From Apoda limacodes (Eukaryota > Arthropoda > Insecta > Lepidoptera > Limacodidae), in the NCBI GenBank assembly GCA_946406115.1, contig OX291542.1, positions 5,294,959-5,358,958 on the forward strand: DNA of 64,000 nt. Direction: 5' to 3'. Positions 43,521 to 56,315 of this stretch are shown here, piece after piece. The notes under the pieces were generated by a model. It had not been told where the DNA came from. It worked only from the letters and a program-made list of their open reading frames with translations, and did not search any database. Numbering within the stretch: the first letter of the stretch is position 1; each line of letters starts with the position of its first letter. A program made the translations under genes and the position numbers.

Positions 43521-44671
43521 ACCTTTTTTTTGTTGAGATTAAAATATATATATGATTTTCTACAAGCATTTGTACAAAATCATTTCATTTTATTATAATT
43601 AAACAGTATTATTATAATAATATTCGATTAATTATTTTATTTATTTTGTTTCCAATTTAATTCAATTAAATTATTATGTTACCCAACAATGAAAATACTA
43701 GTTTATTACTATAATAATATTTTGAAAATAGTTTATTATTAGTTAAAGTCATTTTACTTTTTGTGATTTTGTTTGTTTTTCATTGTTGATTACTATTTTA
43801 TTATTGCAATCACTGTTTTGAATCTTAGTCTTTTTCTGAAAGGAACACTTATCAAAATAATACATTTACTCTCACAAGTTGTTTTCAATAATTAGAAGTT
43901 TACAAAAACAAAATAAATGAAACAGGTCATTGATCATGTATCCTGGATCGCGGACGGTAGACAACGGGTTTTTATATTTGTATTAAAAATTTAATAAATG
44001 AATTAACCTTTTTAGGGTCCCGTAGTAAATATACAAAACATATGTAGCCAAACTAAAGGATCCAGGTCTGCTACAGAATTGTAGATTCTCAAATAGTGGA
44101 AAGCATACCAGAGGGGTCTTTGAAGTTGCCTAAAGGGGTATGCACACATTTATCCTATCCAAAAGTTATTTAAACCATTATTTAAACTATATGTGCAGTC
44201 AATATAGATCTTCTTTTCATTCAATTATTAGACCACAAAACCAGCTTCAATTGGATTCAATGACAAAGTGCAAATCAAAACAAGTTTACACCAACTAATA
44301 GGGTGTTAACCTAATATAATATTATTTTAAATTAATTATCTTTGGGTGTGTTTCATAATCAATTTTTCCTTGACAAGGTATAAATAATACTTGAAGTAAT
44401 TTGAAAAGGTAAAGTTTTGAATAATGGTTTGTTATCATTGGCCCACCTCTGAGAAATTACCATCAAACTAAATTTTAAATGTTTCAAAACCACTTAAAAA
44501 TTGATGGCTTTAGCTGTTAACAATTAAACACAGATTACTTAGATCTCGTACCAGCGAATATGAAATAAGGGATGTAAATATAAATAAAAAACTTACCGAC
44601 ACTGGAGTATTTACGATGCTGAATAAGTAACTATTAAACACCTAGGTAATTAGAAAATACTTGCATGTTGC
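43521..44671. other. AT-rich intron or 5' flank, no gene seen
   Basis: No coding evidence. On the minus strand a donor-like CG|GTAAGT at about 44596 could end a non-coding exon of the 1248-residue gene. Confidence 0.35.
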
Positions 44672-44862
44672 TGTCATTGGCAGGAAGCTCATTCCACAAC
44701 TGAAGCAAGAAGAAGGGGGAAGAAGTTTCTCTGAAACTGCACTGCACGCAACCATTTAGGTTTTAAAGTGTGAGAATGAATTTCCTGCCAATGGTGAGCA
44801 GTGCGATGGTTGAAAGTAACTGTGGGCATCACTGCAAACAATTCCTGAGAAACAATTTTATC
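44672..44862 (-). mobile_element. Fragment of the 988-codon LINE family
   Basis: Matches the C-terminal coding region of the intact copy ('ggaagctcattccacaactg', 'gaagtttctctgaaac', 'aaagtgtgagaatgaat'). A small A/G-rich insertion lies at 44704-44720. Confidence 0.8.
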
Positions 44863-45883
44863 AAACTACGGATCAATCACAGAGTAGTTACTTATACATT
44901 TACAAACATTAAGAACACTACATCATTTAACTCAAACTCAATACGACCTAGAGCAAGATAAACACAAGCTGTAGTCTCTGATATACTTAATTAAAATAAG
45001 AATACACTTGTCCTTCAGTATAAAATTAAATAAAAATAACAAGTGAATGTCATTCATGAAATTGAAATTAAAGCCTGAGATTTTATAACAAAGTTATCTA
45101 ATCATTCTTCCACTATTATAATACTTTAATTTAATATTTGCCTATATAACTCACTGCATGTGTCTAATGCATTAATCAACAAAATAGACAAATTACAATT
45201 TATTAAACAAATTCATAATGATATAATTAACAGCTGTTTTATCTAAAATGTGATGTAGTCATATAACCTTCGAGGTATCTTTTAGTAGATACTATTTACC
45301 AGGTTGATGTCAAAATACGTAAGTTTTAATAAATACGTAATGCTCACCAAGATTCGTCACGTTCGTTCCACCTTGCGTCTTCTTATGTTATATTTATACA
45401 CTACAAAATATTCTTATGTATGCAATATTCAGAATTAAACATGTATAATTTAATATTTTAAAATCGAAATAGATCATTCAAAGCTAGAATCGCGTTACTT
45501 CTAATATTTTCTCGACAATCTGCGACGCCTTGAAATAGAAAAATAAAGACCCAACACACGAAATGTCACGTTAGGGAAATATAGAACCTTGTCACTCTCA
45601 ATTTCTATATTGAATAAGTTGACATACTTTAAGATAAACCTATGTCACTTTGTTGTATGTACATATGTAACAGATGTAGCGTCCAGAGACTAACTTTTAT
45701 ATTGTGAGAAACTATAGTAAAATATTCTTTTTAGACTAAAGTCCTTGCGGCCAAGAAACAGGCGTCTGCACATATTTTCATATTAGTAGCAGGGCGTGTA
45801 ATTACTTTACTACTAAAATAAAAAAAAATTACTGCTGCAATACATGTCAGATAAGATTATAGATTTATAATACTGTAAATGTT

Positions 45884-46572
45884 AATAAATACTCGGCAGA
45901 TTTTAATTCGGCAACACAAATCATAAATATTGTGCAAACGTTTTTTATGAATAAATTACACGAATAAATACACATGTATTAGTGCTTTGCATAGATAATG
46001 CAATATTTTGCCACGAAATAAGTAATAGTGCCAATAACGCTACTACGCCTACATACAAAAATCGCACTCCATGGGTGGGTATATGTGTTTTGTGCGCACT
46101 CCTGGCCCGTCAGCTCCCGTACAAAATTGAGTAAATGAATATCAACAGAAATGTACCTTAAATCATGAACAGGGCCGCAGAGAGAAAATCAGGGCCCGGG
46201 GTTATCCATGTGCAAGACTTTATTTCAGCTCCACAAACCAATAGCGCGTTCTCATTGGTCGTTGCTCTTCGGGCGCGAAAATTTGAAAGGATTGATTCTA
46301 TGCAAACAGTCAAAATCGTCATTAAAGTAAAGGTTTTTCGGAAAATCGGGCCAGGAGTGCGCACAAAACACATATACCCACCCATGGAGTGAGATTTTTG
46401 TATGTAGGCGTAGTAGCGTTATAGGCACTATTAATTATTTCGTGGCAAAATATTGCATTATCTTCGCAAAGCACTAATACATGTGTATTTATTCGTGTAA
46501 TTTATTCATAAAAAACGTTTGCACAATATTTATGATTTGTGTTGCCGAATAAAAATCTGCCGAGTATTTATT
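45884..46572. mobile_element. Foldback element, ~226-bp near-perfect inverted arms
   Basis: The left arm 45884-46109 is the reverse complement of the right arm 46347-46572 with only about five mismatches that I can count, i.e. ~97-98% identity. The spacer is 237 bp. Outer ends read aataaatactcggcag; inner ends read cactcctggcccg. The two plus/minus open frames in the spacer region are mirror-image shadows. No transposase. The transcript would fold into a long hairpin. Confidence 0.85.
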
Positions 46573-46639
46573 TAGCGCAAGGCAATTTGTCCCCTGTCCC
46601 CAGATTCAAGACAAACACCAATATTTTTTAACACATTAA

Positions 46640-46725
46640 TGTTTATCGAATCGATCGGTAATCGAACCCACACGTTCTGCACAGCAGTCGGCCACACTAG
46701 TAACTAGGCTGCGAGGGAGTCTATA
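46640..46725 (-). mobile_element. tRNA-like SINE head
   Basis: Minus strand reads 'gcctagttactagtgtggcc' (A-box-like) then 'gtgggttcgattacc' (B box). Spacing is tRNA-like; no cloverleaf. Confidence 0.45.
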
Positions 46726-47824
46726 GTCTAGACATCCTAATTAGAATTCAGGAAAGTGTAATACGAGCTAGGACGATTAGGATCTTAAAGAGCCGGTCTG
46801 ACTTCTGACTTGCCTAACTTCCTAATTAGTAAAAGAGTAAGGAGTAGTAATATTTAGGACTTCCACGAATTAACGCCTTTACAGTGAAGCTGTCAACAAA
46901 ATGTCAAATTAAGAGAAAAAAGTTCTTCTAAATCTTCTGGATCTTTAAGGCGTGACGTGAATCCATTGCAGAACACGCAGAGGCTTAGCTTCGCTCTTTT
47001 TGAAAATGTAGGCGGTATCGTTCACTGCAGCGCGCGTATGCGTGGCGCGATGAAGTCAGTGGCCTGCTCGAATGTGTGGCTATCCTATTGTTGGATAGGA
47101 CTTCAAAAATGCATTAAAGGTTCATGTATTTTAACATTCTAAGATGTACGTTGGCTGTCAAGGTTACAAAAAATGTGTAAAAGTTAATAATTTGAGCTTT
47201 GTTAAGAATTTTTATGAAGATTAGTTTAAACTAAATCGGTTTGTTTAGATATTTGCAATAATTGTTATTCTACGGAAATCTTCCTTAAAATGTACGACAC
47301 GCACTTTGCCGGCCTTAGACTAAACTCATGGCTAAACGTAGTACATTCTCTTCGCTTAGTTTCTTATACTACATTCTAATTACTCTCGTTATATTACTCT
47401 CTGCCGAGTGATTATCGCCCGGTAAAGTTGATTCGCCACCCGTTTTGGAACGGAAGTTTAACAGTTAATATCTATGGGAGTATAAATAATTCAACTAGAC
47501 AGTTAAAAAATTATCCTAAGCATTTTCTCAACTTCTACTTTCGAACGTTATCTTAAAATAAGGGTTTGTTTTTTATACCACACAACGGCTCGCATATTAT
47601 ACAAATTTGGCAACCGGGTGACACTAGCAGCAGGATAGCAAACAGATTTTTCTACAAAACAGTCAGCGACCGCACGATATTAAACTCAATCGCAAAAAAT
47701 CATGCTTTAAGTCTAAAAAATCAAAATTAAAAAAAATATGGTCTCAGCCGTAGACAGATAAACCTACAGCCTATCCTAAAAAAAATGTGTTTGTTTTTAT
47801 TTTTGTTCGCCCGACGTTCATGTT

Positions 47825-47830
47825 CACGTG
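47825..47830. promoter_or_regulatory. CACGTG E-box upstream of the zinc-finger gene
   Basis: A palindromic CACGTG about 100 bp upstream of the ATG at 47931, in otherwise AT-rich sequence. A single site, so its function is speculative. Confidence 0.25.
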
Positions 47831-47930
47831 TTTGAGTTAATATATTCACTACGTTTTAGTTTAGGTTTGCTTTGTTTTATTGCTAATTAAATTATTATTC
47901 TATGTTCATTATAATTTGTGTTTCTACAAC

Positions 47931-48755
47931 ATGAAGATCAGGAATACTTATTTGTTTAAAATGAACAAAAATCAACGGTATTGCAATATGTGTTGTAAAA
48001 CTATTCGCGGTGGCTCTTTCAATTTCAAAGCTCATTTACATTTACATGGAGCTATTAAACCACGGTTTAAATGCCTTCTTTGCTCTCAAGAGTTCTTTAG
48101 AACTGATGTTTATACACATCATATAAAAGCACATGCTGGAAATGTAAATAAAACATATTTCGTCTGTGATTACTGTGATAGAAGTTTTGTCAATAAGAAG
48201 AATTTAATGTTGCATTTAAAAATCCACGATGACTCTCTATACAGCCATCGATACGAATGTCTGGCCTGTAAAATAAAGTATCTGGAAGAAAGGTCTCTAA
48301 CATATCATATTAGAAAGACTCATTTCAATCTCGACAATAAGGAACCTATTTATTTATCCAAAAAATTAAATGAAACTTGGATTGAACCAATCATGGATTC
48401 TGAAATTTGTGTGCAGATGACTAAACTAAACAATAATGTTATCGTTATAAAAAAGTGTGATAAATTACTCAATAAAACTGTAAATGTAAGTAGACCTAAG
48501 TTGTTGGATAGAGATCTTTTAAAGAAGCAATATTTCAAGTCAATATATGCATGTAATTCAAACACACATTACTCTAGAGCTGTTTGTGATTACTGCAACA
48601 AAGTCATGTTGAAAAAAAGCATTAGTTCCCACATTAGAGAGAGACATATGAAAATAAGAAAATTCAAATGCAAAGATTGCCACAGATCATTCAAGAGGCG
48701 CTATCAGTTATCTGACCATATTTGTAAAGGAATTTCACAGAAAGAACTTAATTAG
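47931..48755 (+). CDS. C2H2 zinc-finger protein, intronless, 274 aa
   Basis: ATG at 47931 (CAACATG context) starts a 274-codon frame. Earlier in-frame codons contain no ATG. Four N-terminal fingers follow the C-x2-C...H-x3/4-H pattern: residues 18-39 (irregular), 48-68 (FKCLLC...HHIKAH), 79-99 (FVCDYC...HLKIH) and 110-131 (YECLAC...HIRKTH). A linker of ~90 residues without fingers leads to a fifth finger (VCDYCNK...HIRERH) and a sixth ending H-x-C (FKCKDC...DHIC). A sequence-specific DNA-binding or RNA-binding nuclear role is likely, but the target is unknown. No ZAD or BTB domain is present. The gene diverges from the 1248-residue gene, which also ends in a C2HC finger; whether that matters is unclear. 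The candidate poly(A) signal is at 49064. Confidence 0.85.
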   Translation: MKIRNTYLFKMNKNQRYCNMCCKTIRGGSFNFKAHLHLHGAIKPRFKCLLCSQEFFRTDVYTHHIKAHAGNVNKTYFVCDYCDRSFVNKKNLMLHLKIHDDSLYSHRYECLACKIKYLEERSLTYHIRKTHFNLDNKEPIYLSKKLNETWIEPIMDSEICVQMTKLNNNVIVIKKCDKLLNKTVNVSRPKLLDRDLLKKQYFKSIYACNSNTHYSRAVCDYCNKVMLKKSISSHIRERHMKIRKFKCKDCHRSFKRRYQLSDHICKGISQKELN

Positions 48756-49063
48756 TATGAATTGATATAATTTAGGGTGCACAAAGGAAGTTGGAAAGTG
48801 GTTTTAAAACGCTCAACTTAGGGCTATAGTTAACTTCCAAAATAGTTGGCAAACCACCTCTACTGGACAATAATCACTTGACAGAGAGTAATTGTTAATA
48901 AGAATGTAGCCTTGGTTATGGTTACACTTCTTACTTTAAACTCCATTGTAGACACCAGGTTTCTATTTTTATATTCTTATTCTTGGTTTAGGGCTTCTGG
49001 AACTTAGCATTCAAAATTGTACAAATACTATTTATTCTCATGATTTCTTCTCAGGTACCATTA

Positions 49064-49069
49064 AATAAA
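49064..49069 (+). terminator. Candidate AATAAA for the zinc-finger gene
   Basis: AATAAA about 310 bp after the stop codon. Several later copies exist in this AT-rich tract, so the one used is uncertain. Confidence 0.35.
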
Positions 49070-52009
49070 AATTTTGCAGTAATCTTTGGCATGATTGCTG
49101 TCTCAATATGAAAATGCAATTTTTTCGATAACCATTATTGAGAAAATCTAGGATACCTACTATAGGATTTAACATAGTTTATGTGATTAAATTACATAAG
49201 ATTGAGCTTATATCTTTTTATGCATACAATTTACATATGTTCAAGATTACAAAATGGTCACAATAAGTTCTTGCCTATTATGATTATGAAGGACACACAT
49301 ATATATATCTATAATATATATGTAAGGTATGTTCATATTGAAGTACCTATATAAGTTTAGATCATAGACCTCAATCTGCTTATTCCAATCTTCATTATTA
49401 AGTTTAACAAATAAAGATTTGTTAGCCTGATATTCATATGATTCATAGTAGTATATAGATTGAAAACTTGAATTTCTCATGAAGACACATATCTCTTAAG
49501 TGTTCACAAATAACAAATATGAATACAAACCCAAAAAAACAAAAATTATACTTGTGTGAAATTGAATATATTAGGATCCAGTTTTTAATAACCAAATGTT
49601 ACATTTTACAGATTATTGCATGTTAATGTGTTAAATGATTTTATACAACATTAACAAAACTTATTATTTTTTATAGTAACTTTATAAAATTTTTGTACAC
49701 ATGTTATGTCAATAACTATTTTATACAATAGCACATTATTTGTACCCAAAATATATTTAATATGTATACAATATATTTTTCACATTACTTATATTTACAA
49801 GGATGGGCATCATAATTATTAAATTTTGTACTTAATGAAAAAAACATGTAAAGTTTGAAAATACATGTATTTTACATAACATTTACATTTTATATTGACA
49901 ATAAATATTATTAGTATAAGATATTATATAGTATTTTCAAATTTGTATTGACATTATATTGTTTTTCAAATTTGTATTTCGGCACTTCATATTTTTATGT
50001 CTGACTCTGAGGTACAGAAATGTACAGTGGGCTGCAGAGTGAAGTAATTGATACCATTATAAAAGACCTGTATGTGGCAATTTATGCTTACTACACAAGT
50101 GCTACACACACAGTGGCATTACTTGTCACCTGCACTCAACTTTATACTGGCTGAAGTATAATAACTTATCTAGATGCAATCAGCCTTTGGAACATTATAC
50201 ACCCAGATTTTAAGCCCTTTTTGAACATATAATATTTATATTATGAACATGACAATGAACCCTGTACAATTTATATTTATCTTGTAGACAAGTATAGAAC
50301 AGGCTGACAAATATTTATGAAGATAAATAATTGCAATAAGTGTTGTTCCTAGTAGATAATAATGTATTATAATACCGACCAAATAATAATGTTACAAAGC
50401 TTGTTTTTTTTCATCTCACATTAGTAAATTGTGTTTAGAAAATATTAATAAATAATGTTGATAAATTGTTATAATTACTATATTTTTCTTTTGTACTTAG
50501 GTAAGTTAAGGTAACCATTAACCATATTCAATATAATTAGCAACTTTATTAAGGTTCCACAATAAAACAAGTAATCTTTCTTTCCAAAGTCCAATGAGGA
50601 TAAAGTCACATCAATTAGCTAATAAAAAAAATATTCCTGAACATTATGCACAGTGCCATCTGGGTAACGGATTTAATTCCTTTTAACCCTTTTTTTGTTT
50701 CGTTGTATATGTGTTTTTTTTAATACATACATATTATACATAGGAAACTCCCAAGACAATCACAATTATTCATCACATAAATGTTTGTCCTGTGCGGGGA
50801 TCGTAACCATGTCCATTGATTTAGCAGACAAAAGCACTTTTAACTGAGCCACTAAAGTAAACAAATTAATAACTCAAGTAATTTTTTTTTACTCTCAATT
50901 GAAACTGACTTTTTTTATGTTACTATTGTGGTGTACAATAGAGATTATTTATATTGTATTGATTAAACTTAAAATATTGACACAGTTTGCATATATAATA
51001 TGTGTATAGTGAAAAATGGTTTTCGCACAACACCTGCATTATAGCCTATTATATAAACAACTAAATATTGTATTTATTGGTAGTTATTTACTACTTGTAT
51101 ATAACACTATCTGGCCTGGCAAATCTTGTTCTGCCCTTAAATTAGATGCACTGCAGCACCATCTAGTGGGGGTTTTACCTTTTTAGGTGTCTGCTAAACA
51201 GCTTACCCAAGTTTCATCACAATTGGATCCTTGGTTTAGGAATGCATAGAGGAAGAACAAAACAACTATTATTTTTATAAAATATGTATTCTTGAAACAC
51301 TTAGTTGTGCCTTAATTTGTTGGTTGAGATTTATTGCATGTTGGTTACATATTCATGGTTTTGTATAATACAGTGCCTTAATATTATAATACTTATAGTT
51401 TTGTATTGTACGAAAGTTGTAATAATTAGGTAAGTAGAAAAGAAACTGACTGATATTATGTAGTCAAATTAATTTTTCTGTTTATAGCACCTACCTACTT
51501 GTGCTACATGGAGAATACTTATAATTTTATTTTTCTGTATATATTTTAGTACCTATCTTCCTGTGCTACTTGAATATTTATATTTACATAGTTTAGTATA
51601 TAGTATTGTACCTACCTAGCCTATAGTGCTCAAGGTGAATATTTATATTTTTCTATTTAAAGTTTAGTATGTACCCACTTGTGCTGTGCTACATGGAGAA
51701 TATTTATATTTTTTTGTACTTAACACAGTATTTTTACTTTGTATAAATAGTAAAGCTACAACTTTAAAGCCTTATTATATATTTGTGTCCAAATTTTTTT
51801 AAAGTAAAACATTGTTGTTTTTGTTAATTGGGAATTTATTTGAACCATGGCCTGGATTATGTTAGAACTAGTTTACTAACAGCGTTACGCTAAATATCTT
51901 CAACTATAAACATTTTGATACTCAAAATGCGTTATTCAACGCTATTGACTAAATTAATATATTCATCTATAAAATACTAGTACCTAAATCTATAAGTTCT
52001 ATAATATAA
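49070..52009. other. AT-rich tract, SINE at 50790-50870, no gene
   Basis: Very AT-rich. The minus strand at 50796-50857 reads A-box-like 'tagtggctcagttaaaag' and B-box-like 'ggttacgatccccgc', a tRNA-derived SINE head. 51480-51720 contains a loose repetition of 'tagtacctac...tgtgctac...gaatatttatatt' units about 70 bp long. No coding exon recognised. Confidence 0.4.
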
Positions 52010-52565
52010 GAATGCGAAAGTGATTTTGTTTGCCATTCCTTCACTTCGTAATGGAGCATCCAATTCAGCTGAAATTTGGCACAGGGATAGTTAAAGAGAC
52101 GGAGAGGGACATAGGCTTTTATATTATCACCGAAAATCCAAAACTTTCCGAAGGAAAAACTATAACCGAATGCTACGTGGGAGGATACAGCAATGGTTAA
52201 ACTTCTTTACAATTATTAGGGAGATGCCGTAAAAAACCCACTAGGAACTAGGAAAAGCTAGTCATAAAATAACAATAGTTTTCATTAAATCTGTATATAT
52301 AAAAGGCAACCGTAACTGACTGATCTATCAACGCACAGCTCAAACCACTGAACGGATTGCGCTGAAATTTGGCTCACATATAGCTATTGTGATGTAGGCG
52401 TGCGCTAAGAAAGGATTTTCCAAAATCCACCCCCCAAGTTCAAAGTTTGTATTGAGCACCAAGATCGCGAGGTTAATTCTAAATAAGCAAATACCACAGA
52501 GTGAGAGTTCTAGCTCGCTAGCGACACCCACTCCGCAAAACATCTGCATAGTATTTCTTAAAAGC
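52010..52565 (+). repeat. Two TCTG-class / 'aaatttggc' interspersed repeats
   Basis: 52010-52265: 'agaatgcgaaagtgattttg', 'agctgaaatttggcacaggg', 'gagggacataggctttta' and an 'aggaaaagctag' end. 52285-52560: 'gtatatataaaaggcaaccg', 'aacggattgcgctgaaattt'. Non-coding. Confidence 0.55.
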
Positions 52566-53589
52566 TTTTATTTAACTTGCAATGTTTGTATGCTGTATGT
52601 AAGTTCGGGTCAAATCTTACAAGTGAATTTTAAAGAAATTATACCTAAGTCCCAACCGATCAAAATGAAATTTTGCATACACGTTTAGTTTGGATGGTAC
52701 CTAATGCATGGTCAGCTAAAAGACTTCATTTTAATCTTATACATGGCGTACGGGCCATGATAGCTGACTGTTTTTTTGTGCACTCCTATGATATGGGTAT
52801 CAAATGAAAGGGTTTGTTGAGAATATGAAAATTAATATGGCTTCACTCTAAATCCAATATGACGGATTGCCCAAAATGGCGGACTAAGTAGTTATTTTTA
52901 GCACCCCCCTAATATGGTTATTAAATGAAAAGGTTTACTGGCAAGAATATAAATATACTGACGTCTGCGTTCAACCCTTAGGAGATGGTGTGTGGTGTGC
53001 CCAGCTAAACGGTAAGACTTAGCGGGGTCGTGTCTTATACTAATATCAACCTATACTCTAGGCAACTTCTAGCGCTGTTAAAAAAAATCGAAATGGTGGA
53101 AAACAAGATCGCCGCCATACCAATTTTAAAGAGTTATAACTTGGAAAAGGCTAGGACAAACTTATAATTTATAGTCAACTAAAAAATAAATAAACAATAA
53201 AAAATATTTGTAAAAGATTACATGTAAATTGATTTGACACATACGTAAATATTTCATAAAATCACGCGACAAGCTTTTATATCATATATATTGTGTTATG
53301 TAATAAATTTATACCTTTGATTTAATTTTAAAGTTAACTGTATGCTTTTTAGAAATATTTATTTATTATTAATTTATATCAAAATTTACGCCGTACTAAA
53401 CAAGCAATAGAACCGGGTATACCGGTTCTGCATGCCATAGTGAGAACACGCGTGGAAATAATTTAAAATGCGTATTTAAAATATTGAAACGGACTATAGA
53501 TGGCACTACTTGTTCATTCTAATGTCCGCTAGCGTCCCCAGTTGATATTTTTTATTTCTCTTTGTAAAAGCAATCAATCAGAAGCAGTA

Positions 53590-53730
53590 TTGTGATCGCC
53601 AAAACACTCATTACCTGTCACGCCAGACTGAAGGGGATGGTAATAAGAGGCTGCCCAATGGTGTGGGTGTGTAGCCAGCCATTTGTTTGCCCTGAGATTA
53701 AGACCATAAGAAATACAATTTTAGTATTTT
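53590..53730 (+). repeat. Dispersed repeat, second copy of that at 21560
   Basis: Shares 'acctgtcacgccagactgaa', 'aagaggctgcc' and 'tgtagccagcca' with 21560-21700. Identity unknown; a family found only in these two copies here. Confidence 0.55.
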
Positions 53731-54180
53731 TATAAATCCCTTACAGTATTCTTAATACAGGTAATGTAGATGATATTGTAGCAATAACAGACCAGATTAT
53801 TTTTAAATTCTTTTATTTTTATGAATAAGTATTATACTATTTTTCTGCTTTTATTTTAACTAAATCATCCCTAATAAATCTTATTATTTCCTTTTAAAAT
53901 TTGATTGAGTCCTCTGCACCAGCTGATGATTCTTAAAGTTTCCGCAAGCACTGGTTGTAGTGATTCTTAAAACAAGTATCCTAATTTATTAAAAATTAAT
54001 TTACTTGACTGCTATGAAACCTCATATATAAAAAAATCATCGAGCCGTTTATGCTTTAAATTTGCCAAAGGATTAGACATACATACACAAGTAGTTAAAA
54101 AACGTAGATAACTCCTTTGACAGTTGGGTAGTAAAACAAAACATGTTTTTCGTTAGTGGATAAGATTAATTTTCCGTCAG

Positions 54181-54250
54181 TAGCCCACAGGCACATAACG
54201 TCAGGTAGCCCACAGGCACATAACGTCAGGTAGCCCACAGGCACATAACT
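54181..54250 (+). repeat. 25-bp minisatellite, three copies
   Basis: 'tagcccacaggcacataac' recurs at 54181, 54206 and 54231 with exact 25-bp spacing and no mismatches in the shared part. Confidence 0.85.
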
Positions 54251-54884
54251 GATTTCAAACATCTTCACTGAATAAAAAAGTTTCAGTTAGTATTTTAGGT
54301 ATTAGTACTTATTAAATTAAGCCTCTTTTATAATTGGTTGTTTTACAAAATGCTATAGGCAGATTGTATACTAAGTATGAAACAATAAGTATTGTGTGTA
54401 AGTTTTTAGGTAATTGTTCATAAAAAACTTGAATTGGTCGCCCTGCATCTACTTGTTCACAAGAGATCCCTTACCTAACCCAATCAACATAACTTAAACA
54501 ATTCAACCAAAAATACCTACCTACGGCATATTATAAAGGGGCAACTTATACAATCTGCCTGTGACATAAATATATTACAGAACATGATAACAGAGAAAAG
54601 TGAATCAACATAATAATATTTTTTATCTGGTCGTAGCATTAGTAGCTAAGAATTATGCATCCTTAATCAAGCAATGGGCTACTTGCCCCCATTTTTTCAT
54701 GCACTTTATTCACTTGTAATTATAAAAAGCCTTTATTATTTACAAACATCGGTGAAAATAAAATTTTCCTCTGATAGCTACTTTTCATAAATTTATAAAA
54801 CAGTTAAAGGTAAACAGCCACTTCTCAAGTGCAAAATGGTCCATGTTAAACTGTATAAGGCAAGTGATTATAAGATTATAAGGG

Positions 54885-54985
54885 TATCACTTGCGCCTTG
54901 CCGACCCTTCAGTAATCTAATAACTTCTTTCTTGAAGAACTCCATACTGTAGTCCTTGTAGAAAAATCCGGGACAGCATAAGTTT
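54885..54985 (-). mobile_element. Short fragment of the 988-codon LINE family
   Basis: Matches the intact copy around its stop codon region ('gggtatcacttgcg', 'ttgccgacccttca', 'gaagaactccatactgtagt'), then departs abruptly. Confidence 0.8.
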
Positions 54986-55866
54986 ACGTGGACATACAAA
55001 GGCAGCGGCGAGCGTCGCGGTGCCACAATATATAAAGAAAGCGTATGAGGTAGGCATATGCGAAATGCGATAAATTGATATAAAATGCAATGTATTATTG
55101 AGTGAATACATTCTAATATGAGAGGAATGTTGTACCTTTCTGATGGCTATTAAAAGGTGGCAGTGTTGTAGTAATCTGAATATTGGAATGTGACTCTTTT
55201 GCTTGAATAGGCGATGGATGTTGCTTCTTATGTTTGATTGCTTATACTGCTGCTATACAATACAGGTAAAAAGACCTCGCCTGAGTAAAGTAAAGAGGAG
55301 ACAAGGAGATGATGGAGGCCCGGGGATCGGAAGCTTAAAACCTACTGATCGCTCAGAATGTTTATCGTTAACATTCGTTAGTGGCTTTAAGTTACTTTGG
55401 CTGAGCTCACAGACGGTTTGAACATCTCTCTCCTAACGTTTAGATCCGTTTGTTTGGGTCAAATACGAATGTGAGTTCAGTGCCGAGCGACTTGAACGAC
55501 GACAACAGATTACACAGTGTAGAAGGGTAAAGGTCCTTGCCCCGAGCTGATTGTCAGAGTCGAAAACTGCGAAAGAAGGCAACTGTTGTTTTATTTAAAT
55601 TGACACGTAAATCGTTGCCAAGTCGTGGGTAGTCGGACGCTGATTACGCGAAGGCGACAGTGATACTTCACCTACGCGACTGGTAACATAACTCATGGAA
55701 TCATAATTGGCTCGCGACGAAATTCTTGAAAAGCTGCGATACTGAATATTACATAAATAATCTAACTCACACTTATTCTATCGATAATCGATTGAATAAA
55801 CTATTATTTTTCGTACTTTTACTGATAATATACCTATACATTTAATGTTTATGAATCCTTGATCAT

Positions 55867-56315
55867 GTATGGTGTGGACGCCGGCTTGAAAACCGAAATA
55901 TATCATTTATAATCTACGACTGAAGTTACATGGATGCAGTGGGGTTTATTGCGTATTGCTCTTCGGAGTGTGTTAAGCATGGGGCGTGCCCTCTTGGTGA
56001 ATTCCATGGCTGTTCCATTGGTACATAAAAATTAGTACCTACACAAATGGTTCAGTGGGGTTTATTGCGTCCTGCTCTTCATGACACACTTTTGAATCTG
56101 CGGACTACGTTACACAATTAGGTTCTATCACTTAGACGATCACACAGCCAAGCCTTCGAAACCTTTATACTTCAATTTTCAAATTCCGTGTTTTTATTGT
56201 CTTTAATCTTCTATGTCCATATTGGTTAGTCAGGTAAGTGTACGTTAGGAGGAGGTAGGTAGTATATTATGGTCTTATCGGGGGGTTAAGTTACAATTTG
56301 GCGCCGTGACCAGGA
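55867..56315 (+). mobile_element. Probable LTR with adjacent primer-binding site
   Basis: A segment that could begin TGTATGG near 55867 ends ...TTACA at 56295, and two bases later TTGGCGCCGTGACCAGGA (56298-56315) follows, a TGG-starting primer-binding-site-like sequence as found after the 5' LTR of BEL/Pao-type or related elements. No gag or pol follows. The 5' boundary is uncertain, and a 'gtggggtttattgcgt' word is duplicated inside. Confidence 0.4.

Noticed and set aside
46158..46392. Mirror-image ORFs of 75 codons on both strands
   Set aside because: They arise from the inner arms and spacer of the foldback element; no coding features.
55203..55421. 72-codon ORF with RLSKVKRRQGDDGGPGIG
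   Set aside because: No recognisable family, no start context or splice evidence; possibly old repeat DNA.
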